Source: Phormidesmis sp963789215
GTDB taxonomy: Bacteria; Cyanobacteriota; Cyanobacteriia; Phormidesmidales; Phormidesmidaceae
Assembly (NCBI GenBank): GCA_963789215.1
Contig: CAWBJY010000011.1
Coordinates: forward strand, 620,001 to 684,000
DNA: 64,000 nt
Direction: 5' to 3'
Shown: piece after piece, positions 36,409 to 45,421 of the stretch
Position numbering within the stretch: the stretch's first letter is position 1
Layout of the letters: every line of letters starts with the position of its first letter
Position numbers and translations under genes: made by a program
Notes under the pieces: generated by a model
What the model was told of the DNA's origin: nothing
The model's input: only the letters and a program-made list of their open reading frames with translations
Database searches by the model: none

Positions 36409-36861
36409 ATGCAAACTGAAGCTTTTGGCAATCAAGAGCTTGGCAACTATGGCGAACAGCTTGTTTGCGACTGGCTACACAGGCAGAACTGTCAGGTGCT
36501 GCATCGGCAATGGCACAGCCGCTTTGGCGAAATTGACCTGATTGCCAAAGGTCAGAGCGGTCGCGGTAAACTGCGCTGCGAAATGCTGGCTTTTATTGAA
36601 GTTAAAACGCGCAGCCAAGGCAACTGGGACGCTAACGGATTACTCGCTCTCACGCACAGCAAGCAGCGTAAAATTCGCACGACCGCTCGCTATTTTTTAG
36701 TTCGCCACCCTCACCTAAGCAATTTGCCCTGCCGCTTCGACGTGGCGCTAGTAAGCTGCCATACGGGTGAGCCAAGTGAGCGATCGCAAAAGCTGGTGCT
36801 GTCTGTTCCTAATAGCTCAAAATACCTAGCGCTACAAACCTACCTTGCAGATGCCTTTTAA
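36409..36861 (+). CDS. YraN/UPF0102 family endonuclease-like protein
   Basis: A 150-residue protein of the UPF0102 family with a restriction-endonuclease-like fold. Signatures are GNYGEQLVCDWLHRQNCQVL, WHSRFGEIDLIAKG and MLAFIEVKTRSQG. The E-I-D and E-V-K residues form the putative nuclease site. Its biological role is not settled; DNA processing is inferred from fold. The ATG at 36409 was chosen; TTG and GTG codons lie just upstream. Co-directional with dnaG (about 105 bases). Confidence 0.88.
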   Translation: MQTEAFGNQELGNYGEQLVCDWLHRQNCQVLHRQWHSRFGEIDLIAKGQSGRGKLRCEMLAFIEVKTRSQGNWDANGLLALTHSKQRKIRTTARYFLVRHPHLSNLPCRFDVALVSCHTGEPSERSQKLVLSVPNSSKYLALQTYLADAF

Positions 36862-36897
36862 GCCCAAAAGCCTCGGAAAGGCGCGTTTTAAGTATGC

Positions 36898-37287
36898 CTA
36901 AGCCAAAGTTTCTGGACAATAGCCCAGACCCGTTACAAACTGTTCACGAAACTCTTCAATCTCTCGACGATCAGGCTTGCCGTGAGATACCACAGCTACC
37001 TGGTATCGCCGCATCACGTCCCGTTCGGATTGGCCCATTTCCAGGCCCCACAGCGCCATTCTGACGCGCACGCCGGGTTCATAAACGGTGCCAACTTCGT
37101 CCAAAAAAGCTGAAAAATTTCGCTGCGCGGTCGCCGTGGCGCTCTCATGCAGCTTTACCTTAACGATCCAGCCGCTCATTTGGTGGACGACGGTCATAAA
37201 CTCTAGCGGCAGTTCGGTTACACAAAGCAAGCGTTCCACTACGCGCAGCGTTAAGCTGGCATTTGTTAGATAGTAAATATATTCCAT
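36898..37287 (-). CDS. Conserved hypothetical protein
   Basis: A 129-residue soluble protein starting MEYIYYLTNASLTLRVVERLL. It contains VHQMSGWIVKVKLHESATATAQRNFSAFLDEVG split over two predicted strands, and ends FVTGLGYCPETLA. The alternation suggests an alpha/beta fold. I cannot assign a family. It converges with yraN and is divergent from queA. Confidence 0.55.
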   Translation of the reverse strand: MEYIYYLTNASLTLRVVERLLCVTELPLEFMTVVHQMSGWIVKVKLHESATATAQRNFSAFLDEVGTVYEPGVRVRMALWGLEMGQSERDVMRRYQVAVVSHGKPDRREIEEFREQFVTGLGYCPETLA

Positions 37288-37508
37288 TTTCTAGATTTCA
37301 TGGGGGGCTACAGTCTTTGTAATCTTGTGAGAAGACGCTTCGGGAAGTGTCTTTCGACCGTGTTGCAGTCTTCCCAGCGCTGATGAATTTGAAACCACTG
37401 GCTCAAAACTCTTCTATTCGCAGACCTATCTAAGCTGAACCGTACCAACCTTAGCTGACATTTGGCAGCCCTGTCTGAATCTCTTTTGTAAGAATACCCG
37501 ATTGCGCT

Positions 37509-38696
37509 ATGGCCCATTGTCCACCAGAAGCCTCATCTTTAAATTCACCTGGGAATACAAATATTCCAGAGAGCGGCGCGACGACTTCTGATGACTGGGT
37601 GCTAGACAGCTCCTCGACTCCGCAAAAGGACAGTCAGCTTAGCGCTTACAGGTATGAGCTACCTACCGCGCTGATTGCGCAGAATCCTGTCACTCCAAGG
37701 GATAGCGCCAGACTGCTAGTCGTGAATCGCCAGCAGCATCAACATCGGCGTTTTCATAATCTAGGCGAGCTACTACGGCCAAATGATTTGCTCATTCTCA
37801 ATAATACGCGAGTGATTCCGGCTAGACTGTTCGGGAAAAAACAAAGTGGTGGTGTAGCTGAAGTTTTATTAATTGAGCCGAGAGAAGGCGATCGCTGGCT
37901 TGCTTTAGTTAAACCAGGCCGAAGACTTCAACCAGGCAGCGTCGTTGTATTTGGCGATTCTGACGATCCGGTCATGCGAGCTTATATTGAAACTCGTGAC
38001 GAGGCGACCAACGGACGAATAGTGCGACTAGAGGCGCAGGGTGCTCATGCAGAAACACCTATCGAAGAGCTGATCGATCGCTTAGGTCAGGTGCCTTTGC
38101 CACCTTACATCACTCAATCTGAGTCTTTGCCCGACCAGTACCAAACCGTGTTTGCTGAGCGAAAAGGTGCGATCGCAGCGCCTACCGCCGGTCTGCATTT
38201 CACCCAAGAGCTCCTGCTGGAGCTATCGGCCAAAGGCATTCAAACAGCCGAAATAACCCTGCACGTCGGCATCGGCACCTTCCGTCCGGTAGAAGTCAAA
38301 GACATTAAGACGCATCAGATGCACGAAGAGCGAATTGAAGTGCCGCTAGAAACCGTTGAAAAGATCCGCCAGACGAAAGCTAGCGGTGGCCGAGTAATAG
38401 CAGTAGGCACCACCTCTACGCGGGCTTTGGAGGGCGCGGCGGCGGCCTGTGGCGAGCTGCAGCCGTTCAATGGCAGAACCGATATCTTTATTTATCCGGG
38501 CTATCAATGGCGAGTCATTGACGGTTTAATTACAAACTTTCACCTGCCAGAATCGAGTCTGCTGATGATGGTAAGCGCATTAATTGGTCGGGAGCGGCTG
38601 ATGCGGATTTATCAAGATGCGATCGCCCATGAATATCGCTTCTATTCCTTCGGTGATGCCATGCTGGTGCTACCAGAAGCCGTTCTGAACCGCTGA
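37509..38696 (+). CDS. queA: tRNA preQ1(34) S-adenosylmethionine ribosyltransferase-isomerase
   Basis: It transfers and isomerises the ribose of SAM onto preQ1 at tRNA position 34 to give epoxyqueuosine. Family signatures: YELPTALIAQNPVTPRDSARLLV, NDLLILNNTRVIPARLFG, AAPTAGLHFTQELL, LHVGIGTFRPVE, GTTSTRALEGAA and TDIFIYPGYQWRVIDGLITNFHLPESSLLMMVSAL in separate blocks. About 40 residues precede the core, with Ser/Pro/Asp-rich content. As no start codon lies closer to the core, the extension may be genuine. A psbA terminator of opposite direction lies after the stop. Confidence 0.95.
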   Translation: MAHCPPEASSLNSPGNTNIPESGATTSDDWVLDSSSTPQKDSQLSAYRYELPTALIAQNPVTPRDSARLLVVNRQQHQHRRFHNLGELLRPNDLLILNNTRVIPARLFGKKQSGGVAEVLLIEPREGDRWLALVKPGRRLQPGSVVVFGDSDDPVMRAYIETRDEATNGRIVRLEAQGAHAETPIEELIDRLGQVPLPPYITQSESLPDQYQTVFAERKGAIAAPTAGLHFTQELLLELSAKGIQTAEITLHVGIGTFRPVEVKDIKTHQMHEERIEVPLETVEKIRQTKASGGRVIAVGTTSTRALEGAAAACGELQPFNGRTDIFIYPGYQWRVIDGLITNFHLPESSLLMMVSALIGRERLMRIYQDAIAHEYRFYSFGDAMLVLPEAVLNR

Positions 38697-38739
38697 TACC
38701 GTTGATTGTTTAGCTAAAAATAAGCTAAAAATAAAAGTT

Positions 38740-38772
38740 CCCAATAAAAAAGCGCCCCCCGGAGGAGACGCT
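38740..38772 (-). terminator. psbA terminator
   Basis: Read on the minus strand, AGCGTCTCC and GGGGGGCGCT form a GC-rich stem (38751-38772) followed by TTTTTTATTG. It lies about 70 bases after the psbA stop. Confidence 0.85.
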
Positions 38773-38842
38773 CTTCTATGTGAAAACTCAAATCAGAACG
38801 CTAGGCGTCTGAAGTAAGGATTCACGAGATGAAACCAATCGA

Positions 38843-39925
38843 CTATGCGTTGATTGCAGGAGCGGTGAGCGCTACAGGAGCAGCTTCGCCAGCAGCCAAG
38901 TCAAGCGGGAAGTTGTGAGCGTTGCGCTCGTGCATTACTTCCATACCCAAGTTGGCACGGTTCAAAACGTCTGCCCAGCTACCAATCACACGACCCTGTG
39001 AGTCGATGATTGACTGGTTGAAGTTGAACCCGTTCAAGTTGAACGCCATCGTGGAAATACCTAAAGCGGTAAACCAGATGCCGACAACGGGCCAGGCGCC
39101 GAGCAAAAAGTGCAAGGAGCGGCTGTTGTTGAACGATGCGTACTGGAAGATCAAGCGACCGAAGTAGCCGTGGGCTGCAACGATGTTGTAAGTCTCTTCC
39201 TCTTGGCCAAACTTGTAGCCGTAGTTCTGACTCTCAGTCTCAGTTGTTTCACGAACCAAGCTAGATGTCACGAGTGAACCGTGCATCGCAGAGAACAAAG
39301 AACCACCGAACACACCGGCTACACCCAACATGTGGAAGGGGTGCATCAAGATGTTGTGCTCTGCTTGGAACACCAACATGAAGTTGAACGTACCCGAGAT
39401 ACCTAGAGGCATCCCGTCAGAGAATGAACCCTGACCGAGGGGGTAGATCAAGAACACGGCCGTTGCCGCTGCAACTGGTGCAGAGTAGGCAACGCAAATC
39501 CAAGGGCGCATACCGAGGCGGTAAGAAAGCTCCCACTCACGACCCATGTAGCAAAAAACGCCGATGAGGAAGTGGAAGATTACCAACTGGTAAGGGCCGC
39601 CATTGTAAAGCCACTCATCGAGTGAAGCAGCTTCCCAGATGGGGTAGAAGTGAAGACCAATCGCGTTGGACGAAGGCACAACTGCACCAGAGATGATGTT
39701 GTTGCCGTACATCAATGAACCTGCAACAGGCTCACGGATGCCGTCGATGTCAACGGGAGGGGCTGCGATGAACGCAATCACGAAACAAGCTGTAGCAGCA
39801 AGCAATGTCGGGATCATCAGCACGCCGAACCAACCTACGTAGAGGCGGTTGTCGGTGCTAGTAACCCACTGACAGAACTGCTCCCACAACGTAGCGCTTT
39901 GGCGCTGTTGTAGAGTAGTAGTCAT
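38843..39925 (-). CDS. psbA: Photosystem II D1 protein, Glu130 (high-light type) form
   Basis: The D1 reaction-centre subunit, a five-helix thylakoid membrane protein that binds P680 chlorophylls, pheophytin, QB and the Mn4CaO5 cluster. Helix B/C sequences such as GLHFYPIWEAASLDEWLYNGG and the stromal SSLVRETTETESQNYG are diagnostic. Residue 130 is Glu (YMGREWEL), the state of D1:2/PsbA3-type forms; low-light D1:1 has Gln. The protein ends DLA then a 16-residue extension (AGEAAPVALTAPAINA) that CtpA would remove after Ala344. The length of 360 residues is standard. A strong sigma70 promoter and an AAGGA ribosome site lie upstream. Confidence 0.99.
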   Translation of the reverse strand: MTTTLQQRQSATLWEQFCQWVTSTDNRLYVGWFGVLMIPTLLAATACFVIAFIAAPPVDIDGIREPVAGSLMYGNNIISGAVVPSSNAIGLHFYPIWEAASLDEWLYNGGPYQLVIFHFLIGVFCYMGREWELSYRLGMRPWICVAYSAPVAAATAVFLIYPLGQGSFSDGMPLGISGTFNFMLVFQAEHNILMHPFHMLGVAGVFGGSLFSAMHGSLVTSSLVRETTETESQNYGYKFGQEEETYNIVAAHGYFGRLIFQYASFNNSRSLHFLLGAWPVVGIWFTALGISTMAFNLNGFNFNQSIIDSQGRVIGSWADVLNRANLGMEVMHERNAHNFPLDLAAGEAAPVALTAPAINA

Positions 39926-39996
39926 TATTATGAATCCTTTATGTTTTCTAGGTACGAGGCGCGGAGCACTAAAAGATGTTCTTTGCCTATGTGTCT

Positions 39997-40025
39997 ATAT
40001 TAGTCGAACTGCATCTTTTTGTAAA
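39997..40025 (-). promoter_or_regulatory. psbA sigma70-type promoter
   Basis: On the minus strand TTTACA (40020-40025) and TAATAT (39997-40002) are separated by exactly 17 bases. Transcription would start near 39990, giving a 5' UTR of about 65 bases. AAGGA lies 9 bases before the ATG. Confidence 0.8.
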
Positions 40026-40214
40026 CTAAAGTAAATCTTAAATTGAGCGGCTACTCAGTTCACTGCTTTTTTGAAAGCTGAAACCTATGTGGGTCAGGCT
40101 AAAAGCTAAGAACCTGCATGAGTCAAAGCCTTCGGGAAATATTGCGCCGCACTCTTGCTATGGACGGATATTGACTCGAAATAGTTAGCAGTCCTCTCAG
40201 GAAGGTCGCGATGT

Positions 40215-41213
40215 TTATGAGAGCGCCGATAGCAGAATGACTGGTTTACGCACCTGAGCGACGAGTCCTCCTGGAAAAGGGTCGGTTTTGGTTCCGTTGG
40301 GAGCCTGTAGCAACGCCACTAGCTTTTCAATGTGCTGAAAGTTAGCGGGGCTGCCAAGGGCCGTTTGTAGTAGCTGTCGGAGCACTCGATGCTGAAGGGC
40401 TAAGGGAGCGCTCTGGAGTGCGGGGCGGCTAACTTGCCAAATGCGGGGCGATCGCTCAGTGACGACCTGTGCATAGAGCGCCCTAGCCTGTGCCTCTATA
40501 TATTCGATGTCCATTGCGGTGGTTTCCGCCATTTGTGCGAGCGACCGCTCTACCTGCGGGTTAAAGTGCTCTTTTAGATAGGGCAGCAGTTCTTGGCGAA
40601 TGCGATTACGGCGAAAGGCCAGGGTTTGATTGCTGCTGTCTTGCCAAGGCGTAATGCCCTGCTGCTGACAGAATTCTTCAGTTTCTGCGCGACTAAACGC
40701 CAAAAGTGGCCGTACCAGGCTAACGGGCGACTGATAGCTCAAAGGTCTTTCCCAGCGTAGAGTGCCAAGCCCGTCAAGTCCGGTGCCTCGAATCAGGTTG
40801 TAGAGAACGGTTTCGGCGCGATCGCTAGCGGTATGTCCAGTTACCACATGTGTGTAGCCATGCTCTTTAGCTAGCCTGGCAAAAATTTTGTAGCGCCAAG
40901 CTCTAGCCGCCGCTTCACTTTCTACGGGCGATCGCGCAACTTCAACCCAGCAGGGTGTTTGCCACTGATGGGCCAATTGCGAAACATAGGTAGCGTTATC
41001 AGCAGAGTCTGTCCGCCAGCGATGGTCGCAGTGGGCGATCGCCAAGAACCACCGCCACTTATGCTGTATGTCCAGCAGTAAGCGCGCCATGCATAGAGAA
41101 TCTTGCCCCCCGGAAACGGCTATTAAGATGCGGCTATCGTGAGGAAGCAAAATTCGCTTGCGCAAAAAGGTATGCAGTTGAGCGTGGGCCAAAGACCAGG
41201 CCATCTTTGTCAT
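40215..41213 (-). CDS. tilS: tRNA(Ile)-lysidine synthetase
   Basis: It converts C34 of tRNA-Ile(CAU) to lysidine so that AUA is read as isoleucine. The N-type ATP-pyrophosphatase P-loop SGGQDS is at residues 34-39. HCDHRWR, VTGHTASDRAETVLYNLIRGTGLDGL and RNRIRQELLPYLKEHFNP complete the family pattern. The 332 residues correspond to the core and short C-terminal region common in cyanobacteria. It lies 31 bases downstream of the PstS-like gene and may share its transcript. psbA follows on the same strand with its own promoter. Confidence 0.93.
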   Translation of the reverse strand: MTKMAWSLAHAQLHTFLRKRILLPHDSRILIAVSGGQDSLCMARLLLDIQHKWRWFLAIAHCDHRWRTDSADNATYVSQLAHQWQTPCWVEVARSPVESEAAARAWRYKIFARLAKEHGYTHVVTGHTASDRAETVLYNLIRGTGLDGLGTLRWERPLSYQSPVSLVRPLLAFSRAETEEFCQQQGITPWQDSSNQTLAFRRNRIRQELLPYLKEHFNPQVERSLAQMAETTAMDIEYIEAQARALYAQVVTERSPRIWQVSRPALQSAPLALQHRVLRQLLQTALGSPANFQHIEKLVALLQAPNGTKTDPFPGGLVAQVRKPVILLSALS

Positions 41214-41244
41214 TCCCTTTGCTACCCTCGACGTAAATGGCTAA

Positions 41245-43152
41245 TTAGTCTTTGCCCGTAACATCATCTTTAATATCACCGGCTTTGTCTTTTACCTGAT
41301 CGGCGGCCTCGTTAATACGCTGCTTAGCGCGATCTAACCAGTCGCTCGATTTGCCTCTAGCACCGCCTGTGCCATCTTGAGTGCGACCTTTCACACCCTC
41401 AACGCCGCTTGAGAGATTTCCTCTCGTACTATCAACGCCGCCGCCTTGAACGTTGCCTTTTACGTTGTCGATGCCGCCTTGGAGACTGCCCCGCGTATCT
41501 CCCATACCACTTTGAACATTGCCATGCGTGCTATCAATGCCGCCACCTTGGACGTTAGCGCCCAAGTGGCCAAGTTCGCCTTGCGTAGTATCTTCCTGTT
41601 TAATACCTTTCACGCTGTCGATACCCGTTGAAGTCCCTCCGCCGATGCCATCTAGATCCATCGTGACATTGCCTGTATCTTCGGAGAGTCCATCTGGTCG
41701 GCTAGCCAAGCCTGCGCCTGCTACCGCTGCACCACCCGCTAGCGCAGTACCTCCTGCAACTGCTCGACCCACGCCTGCGTTTGCCTGGTCTCCGACTTCG
41801 CTAGTAGCGTACGCTTTATCATTTACCTTGCCTGCATCGTTTCGGTAGTTGGTGCGAATGGTATCGTCTCTATCTGCGTTTGCAATGTAGCCAGTTTCTT
41901 CTTCATTGCCGCGTTTACTAGCAGCCCAAATTAATAGACCTAAACCGGCTATTGGCAGGAGTAGCCACCACCATCTGCCGCGATCCGATAGCTCGCCTGT
42001 ATTAGCATCAGCATCGACAATCACACCATCGACTTCGCCGTCAGCGGTAGTCCCGGCTTCTTCTAGCGTCGTCACTACATTGCCATCGGCGTCGGTGATG
42101 GTGCCATCGGCTGCGATGGAGTTACCCGTAGTCGGATCAATGGTGCTGCTTGAACTGCTCGGCGGACTGCCCTCAGCCCCATCTGCCCCTGCCGCCTGCG
42201 TTCCATCAGGTGTTGACGCTGATATCCCCGATGACTCAACAGCAGCGCCCGCTGTAGGTGCTACCGCGTAGCCAGAAAGCCTAGCGCCCTCTATTGCAGT
42301 CTGACCAGGTGCTCCAGTGGCATAGCCTAGAAAAGCTTTTACCGCTGGAGAAGCTGCACCTGCATAAACAAAGGAATAGGGCTGCGAGAAAGGATATCGA
42401 GGATCGGTAGGCAGCGTTTTGTGCAACGGGATAGCTTTGACATTGGGCACACCTTCTAGCTGGCCTACTAGCGCATAGCTAATGCCGTCGTCGCCGAGTT
42501 CTTTGGCGATCGCCGTTATGGAACCATCGCTGGCCTGGGTTGCGTTACTGCCAGTTTCAAAAGGCTGACTTACGAACACAGGATAAGGTCTAAGCGATTG
42601 CCGCGTTTCGCTGGTTTCAGGAAGATCGATTAACCGAATAGACTTGTCGGGGCCACCGACTTCGCTCCAGTTAGTAATTTCACCCCTAAATATCTGAGCG
42701 AACTGACTGCCAGTGAGGCTTCCAGTAAAAGGGTTGTTCTTACCCACGATAATGGCAATTTTTTCGCGGCGAGCAGCTACAGCCAGCAAGTTTTGCGCTT
42801 TCTCTGCATCCGTAAGCGGACGGCTAATAGCAGCTAGATCAGCATTGCCGTTAAGAACATCTTTAATGGCCGCATCAACGTCTTTAGTTTCTACCGAAAC
42901 TTCGGCGTTTGAGTACTTAGATTCGAAGCCGCTCTTCAGTGCTTCGGTAATGCTGTTCATATTGTCAGATCCGCTGCTGACTTCGAGGCTGGTGCCTTTG
43001 GCTACGCTATCGGGTACCGAAAAGCTAGAAGCTTGAGCGATGACTGGTGCCATCCAAGCGGCCATTGATTGGGTGGAAAGAGAACAGGCCAGTAAAGCTG
43101 CTATGGGCAGAGTCGCTAGCTTGAGGGCTGAAGCTGTTTTGCGATGAACCAT
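41245..43152 (-). CDS. PstS-like binding domain, TM helix and 11-residue repeat tail
   Basis: A 635-residue exported protein. Residues 1-40 are a signal peptide. Residues ~45-300 are a phosphate-binding-protein-like domain: LEVSSGSDNMNSITEALKSGF, ADLAAISRPLTDAEK, IVGKNNPFTGSLTG, FRGEITNWSEVGG and GDDGISYALVGQL. A Ser/Gly/acidic linker follows, then a membrane helix (WWWLLLPIAGLGLLIWAAS). The C-terminal part has an Ala/Gly-rich stretch, about six 11-residue repeats of the type GNVQGGGxDST (residues 532-601), and a charged CsbD/LEA-like end (LDRAKQRINEAADQVKDKAG). It is not an ordinary ABC-transporter PstS, and pstC/A/B are absent. A role linking the periplasm with a stress-type cytosolic tail is inference. 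Confidence 0.75.
   Translation of the reverse strand: MVHRKTASALKLATLPIAALLACSLSTQSMAAWMAPVIAQASSFSVPDSVAKGTSLEVSSGSDNMNSITEALKSGFESKYSNAEVSVETKDVDAAIKDVLNGNADLAAISRPLTDAEKAQNLLAVAARREKIAIIVGKNNPFTGSLTGSQFAQIFRGEITNWSEVGGPDKSIRLIDLPETSETRQSLRPYPVFVSQPFETGSNATQASDGSITAIAKELGDDGISYALVGQLEGVPNVKAIPLHKTLPTDPRYPFSQPYSFVYAGAASPAVKAFLGYATGAPGQTAIEGARLSGYAVAPTAGAAVESSGISASTPDGTQAAGADGAEGSPPSSSSSTIDPTTGNSIAADGTITDADGNVVTTLEEAGTTADGEVDGVIVDADANTGELSDRGRWWWLLLPIAGLGLLIWAASKRGNEEETGYIANADRDDTIRTNYRNDAGKVNDKAYATSEVGDQANAGVGRAVAGGTALAGGAAVAGAGLASRPDGLSEDTGNVTMDLDGIGGGTSTGIDSVKGIKQEDTTQGELGHLGANVQGGGIDSTHGNVQSGMGDTRGSLQGGIDNVKGNVQGGGVDSTRGNLSSGVEGVKGRTQDGTGGARGKSSDWLDRAKQRINEAADQVKDKAGDIKDDVTGKD
41350..41559 (-). 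repeat. In-frame 33-bp (11-residue) repeat array
   Basis: Six successive units such as HGNVQSGMGDT, RGSLQGGIDNV, KGNVQGGGVDST, RGNLSSGVEGV and KGRTQDGTGGA. The 11-residue period resembles LEA group 3-like or apolipoprotein-type repeats, but the units here are Gly-rich. Confidence 0.85.
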
Positions 43153-43252
43153 TGTGTAGTAAAACCTCTGTAGATGAGATGATTGAGTGGGAAAGCGTCA
43201 CGGTAAAGCGCTGGAAATAGCACAGGCTCAGCTCGTCGCGTGGTTACTGAGC

Positions 43253-43312
43253 TGTCTAGATGTAATACTTTTTGTCTAAATGTAATACTTACTGTAGAGA
43301 TGTAGCGGTATA
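43253..43312. repeat. 20-bp tandem repeat x3 upstream of the PstS-like gene
   Basis: TGTCTAGATGTAATACTTTT (43253-43272), TGTCTAAATGTAATACTTAC (43273-43292) and the degenerate TGTAGAGATGTAGCGGTATA (43293-43312). It lies 100-160 bases before the gene start at 43152. The 20-bp period is near two helical turns, which would suit tandem regulator binding. It does not match the cyanobacterial Pho-box consensus I know. Confidence 0.75.
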
Positions 43313-43757
43313 GCGTTCTTTCAATGCAATGCCGTATAAATTCAACTAATCGTGAGTAATGATGCTTATTCACCCTCACGGTAGGCTAGCTCTATCAGAT
43401 TCTTACGCGAGTTTATCTTTTCTTCAAATACTGAGTGCTTTTTCTCTTTCGATAGACCGGATTTTATAGCGTTTTACATCGATCTGCTCTCTAAGTTCGC
43501 TATTTACTTTTAGACTACGTTGGCGAAGCCCTCTTTAAGAAAACTGCCGCTCAAAGCTTAGAATTAAGCTGGGCTTGTGTATCAACGAATGCTGATGAAT
43601 TCAGCAATTACCCCAAGCTATATTTTCCCATGAAGCAATAGTGTTCTAAGATAGCCAAGGCTTTCGGCGCGTTGTAGACAGCTCTTTCTCGAATTCTGAT
43701 ATCGACTGTGCTACGCCTGATGTGCTTACCAATTAGTTGATATCGGGGGTGTCGGCA
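43313..43757. other. Divergent upstream region, no gene
   Basis: About 445 bases between the PstS-like gene and minC. No open frame with coding character and no RNA family recognised. It should contain the minC promoter. Confidence 0.3.
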
Positions 43758-44627
43758 GTGATTTCAGATTCTCCAAAGCAGAATAGTCAGGCACCTGAGG
43801 GAGTTGACTTTAATAACTTTATTTTGGAAATTGAGCCAGAGCCTAACGCTGATGCCGATGAGGGTAGTCATCAGGTGAAGCCTGAGAGCAATCCAAACTT
43901 GCAGGTTCAATTCAAAAGTGAGAAGGGTCGGCTGCTATTACTGTTGCCCCCAGCGCCTGAGAAAAGTCGCAATCCAGTTTACTGGGAAGATCTGCGCCAG
44001 CAGCTCAAGGGTCGCCTTCGCGGTGGCGAGCGATTTCTTCAGCCACATACACCGGTGCATTTGATTGGTCGCGATCGCCTGCTAGACAGTCAGCAAGTTC
44101 AAGAAATAGACGCACTACTCTGCGAAGCTCAGCTCCCGCTGAAGCGAATCTACACGAGCCGTCGCCAAACGGCGGTCGCCGCCGCGACTGCGGGTTACTC
44201 CGTCGAGCAGCAAACCACGCTAGGTCACTTAGGTCAGGGTCAAGAGGCCTCTCGGCAGGCTATGGAAGAGCCTTTATACCTACAGACGACGCTGCGCTCT
44301 GGGGTAGAAGTTCGCCATCGAGGCACCGTGATTGTGCTAGGAGACGCAAATCCCGGCAGTTCAATTGTGGCCGAAGGTGACGTGCTGATATGGGGTAATT
44401 TGCGCGGTGTGGTCCATGCGGGCGCAGAAGGGAACCGTCAGTGCCGTATTATGGCCCTGCATATGCAGCCGACTCAACTGCGAATTGCCGACCAAGTTGC
44501 GCGATCGCCCGAAGAACCCCCTGCTCAATATCATCCCGAAGTGGCTTATATTGGCCCAGACGGCATTCGCATTGCGACCGCCTCCGAGTTTGCTTTAGCC
44601 GACCTGACTACAGAAGAAACCCCATGA
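43758..44627 (+). CDS. minC: Septum-site determining protein MinC
   Basis: The FtsZ-assembly inhibitor that, with MinD, blocks polar division. The C-terminal beta-helix domain is clear: LQTTLRSGVEVRHRGTVIVLGDANPGSSIVAEGDVLIWGNLRGVVHAG in successive blocks, ending in the usual MinD-binding region. The N-terminal domain (LLLLLPPAPEKSRNPVYWEDL, VHLIGRDRLLDSQQVQEI) is present, preceded by an acidic leader of about 50 residues. The start is uncertain: GTG at 43758 has a GGGGGTG upstream; GTG 43749 and TTG 43737 are in the same frame. The stop overlaps the minD ATG (ATGA), which shows translational coupling. Confidence 0.92.
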   Translation: MISDSPKQNSQAPEGVDFNNFILEIEPEPNADADEGSHQVKPESNPNLQVQFKSEKGRLLLLLPPAPEKSRNPVYWEDLRQQLKGRLRGGERFLQPHTPVHLIGRDRLLDSQQVQEIDALLCEAQLPLKRIYTSRRQTAVAAATAGYSVEQQTTLGHLGQGQEASRQAMEEPLYLQTTLRSGVEVRHRGTVIVLGDANPGSSIVAEGDVLIWGNLRGVVHAGAEGNRQCRIMALHMQPTQLRIADQVARSPEEPPAQYHPEVAYIGPDGIRIATASEFALADLTTEETP

Positions 44628-45421
44628 GCCGCATTATTGTCATGACCTCCGGTAAGGGAGGCGTTGGTAAAACGACCTGCACAGCAAACTTAGGAATGGC
44701 GCTAGCCAAAGCAGGACAGCGAGTAGCCGTGGTCGATGCCGACTTCGGTCTGCGCAACCTCGACCTGCTGCTAGGGCTAGAAAATCGCATCGTTTACACC
44801 GCGCTAGACGTACTAGCAGGCGAATGTCGGCTAGACCAAGCACTGGTTAAAGATAAGCGCCAGCCCAATCTAGCGCTGCTGCCGGCTGCGCAAAATCGCT
44901 CTAAGGAATCGATTAAGCCAGAGCAAATGAAGCGGTTAATTAAGGCGCTTACCAAGGTTTACAACTTTATTTTGATCGACAGCCCCGCCGGGATTGAGAT
45001 GGGATTTCGCAACTCGATCGCAGCGGCTCGTGAGGCAATTATTGTGACTACGCCGGAGATCTCAGCCGTTCGCGATGCTGATAGAGTCATTGGATTGTTA
45101 GAAGCTAATGACATTAAAGCTGTGCGGCTAGTCATCAATCGCTTGAGACCTGCCATGGTCGCGGCTGAGCAGATGATGTCTGTAAAAGATGTTCAAGGTA
45201 TTCTATCGATTCCGTTATTGGGTGTCATTCCAGATGACGAGCAGGTGATCGTCTCTACGAACAAAGGTGAGCCGCTAGTACTAGAGGAAAATCTGTCTCA
45301 AGCTGGAATTGCCTTTATCAACGTGTCTCAACGGCTACAGGGAGAGAAGGTGCCGCTCATGGACTTGAGCATAAAGAAAGAAAGCTTTCTCATAAGGCTC
45401 AAGCGACTGTTTGGGGGCTAA
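44624..45421 (+). CDS. minD: Septum-site determining ATPase MinD
   Basis: A membrane-cycling ATPase that recruits MinC and is released by MinE. The deviant Walker A is GKGGVGKTT at residues 10-18. AVVDADFGLRNLDLLLG, IDSPAGIEMGF and TTPEISAVRDADRVIGLLE are characteristic. The C-terminal amphipathic membrane-targeting helix is SFLIRLKRLFGG. The length of 265 residues is standard. The ATG at 44624 overlaps the minC TGA by 4 bases; an open frame continuing upstream inside minC is a shadow. Confidence 0.97.
   Translation: MSRIIVMTSGKGGVGKTTCTANLGMALAKAGQRVAVVDADFGLRNLDLLLGLENRIVYTALDVLAGECRLDQALVKDKRQPNLALLPAAQNRSKESIKPEQMKRLIKALTKVYNFILIDSPAGIEMGFRNSIAAAREAIIVTTPEISAVRDADRVIGLLEANDIKAVRLVINRLRPAMVAAEQMMSVKDVQGILSIPLLGVIPDDEQVIVSTNKGEPLVLEENLSQAGIAFINVSQRLQGEKVPLMDLSIKKESFLIRLKRLFGG

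Noticed and set aside
44441..44623. Open frame extending minD by 61 codons upstream
   Set aside because: This part overlaps minC out of frame and has no similarity; the ATG at 44624 overlapping the minC stop is the canonical MinD start.
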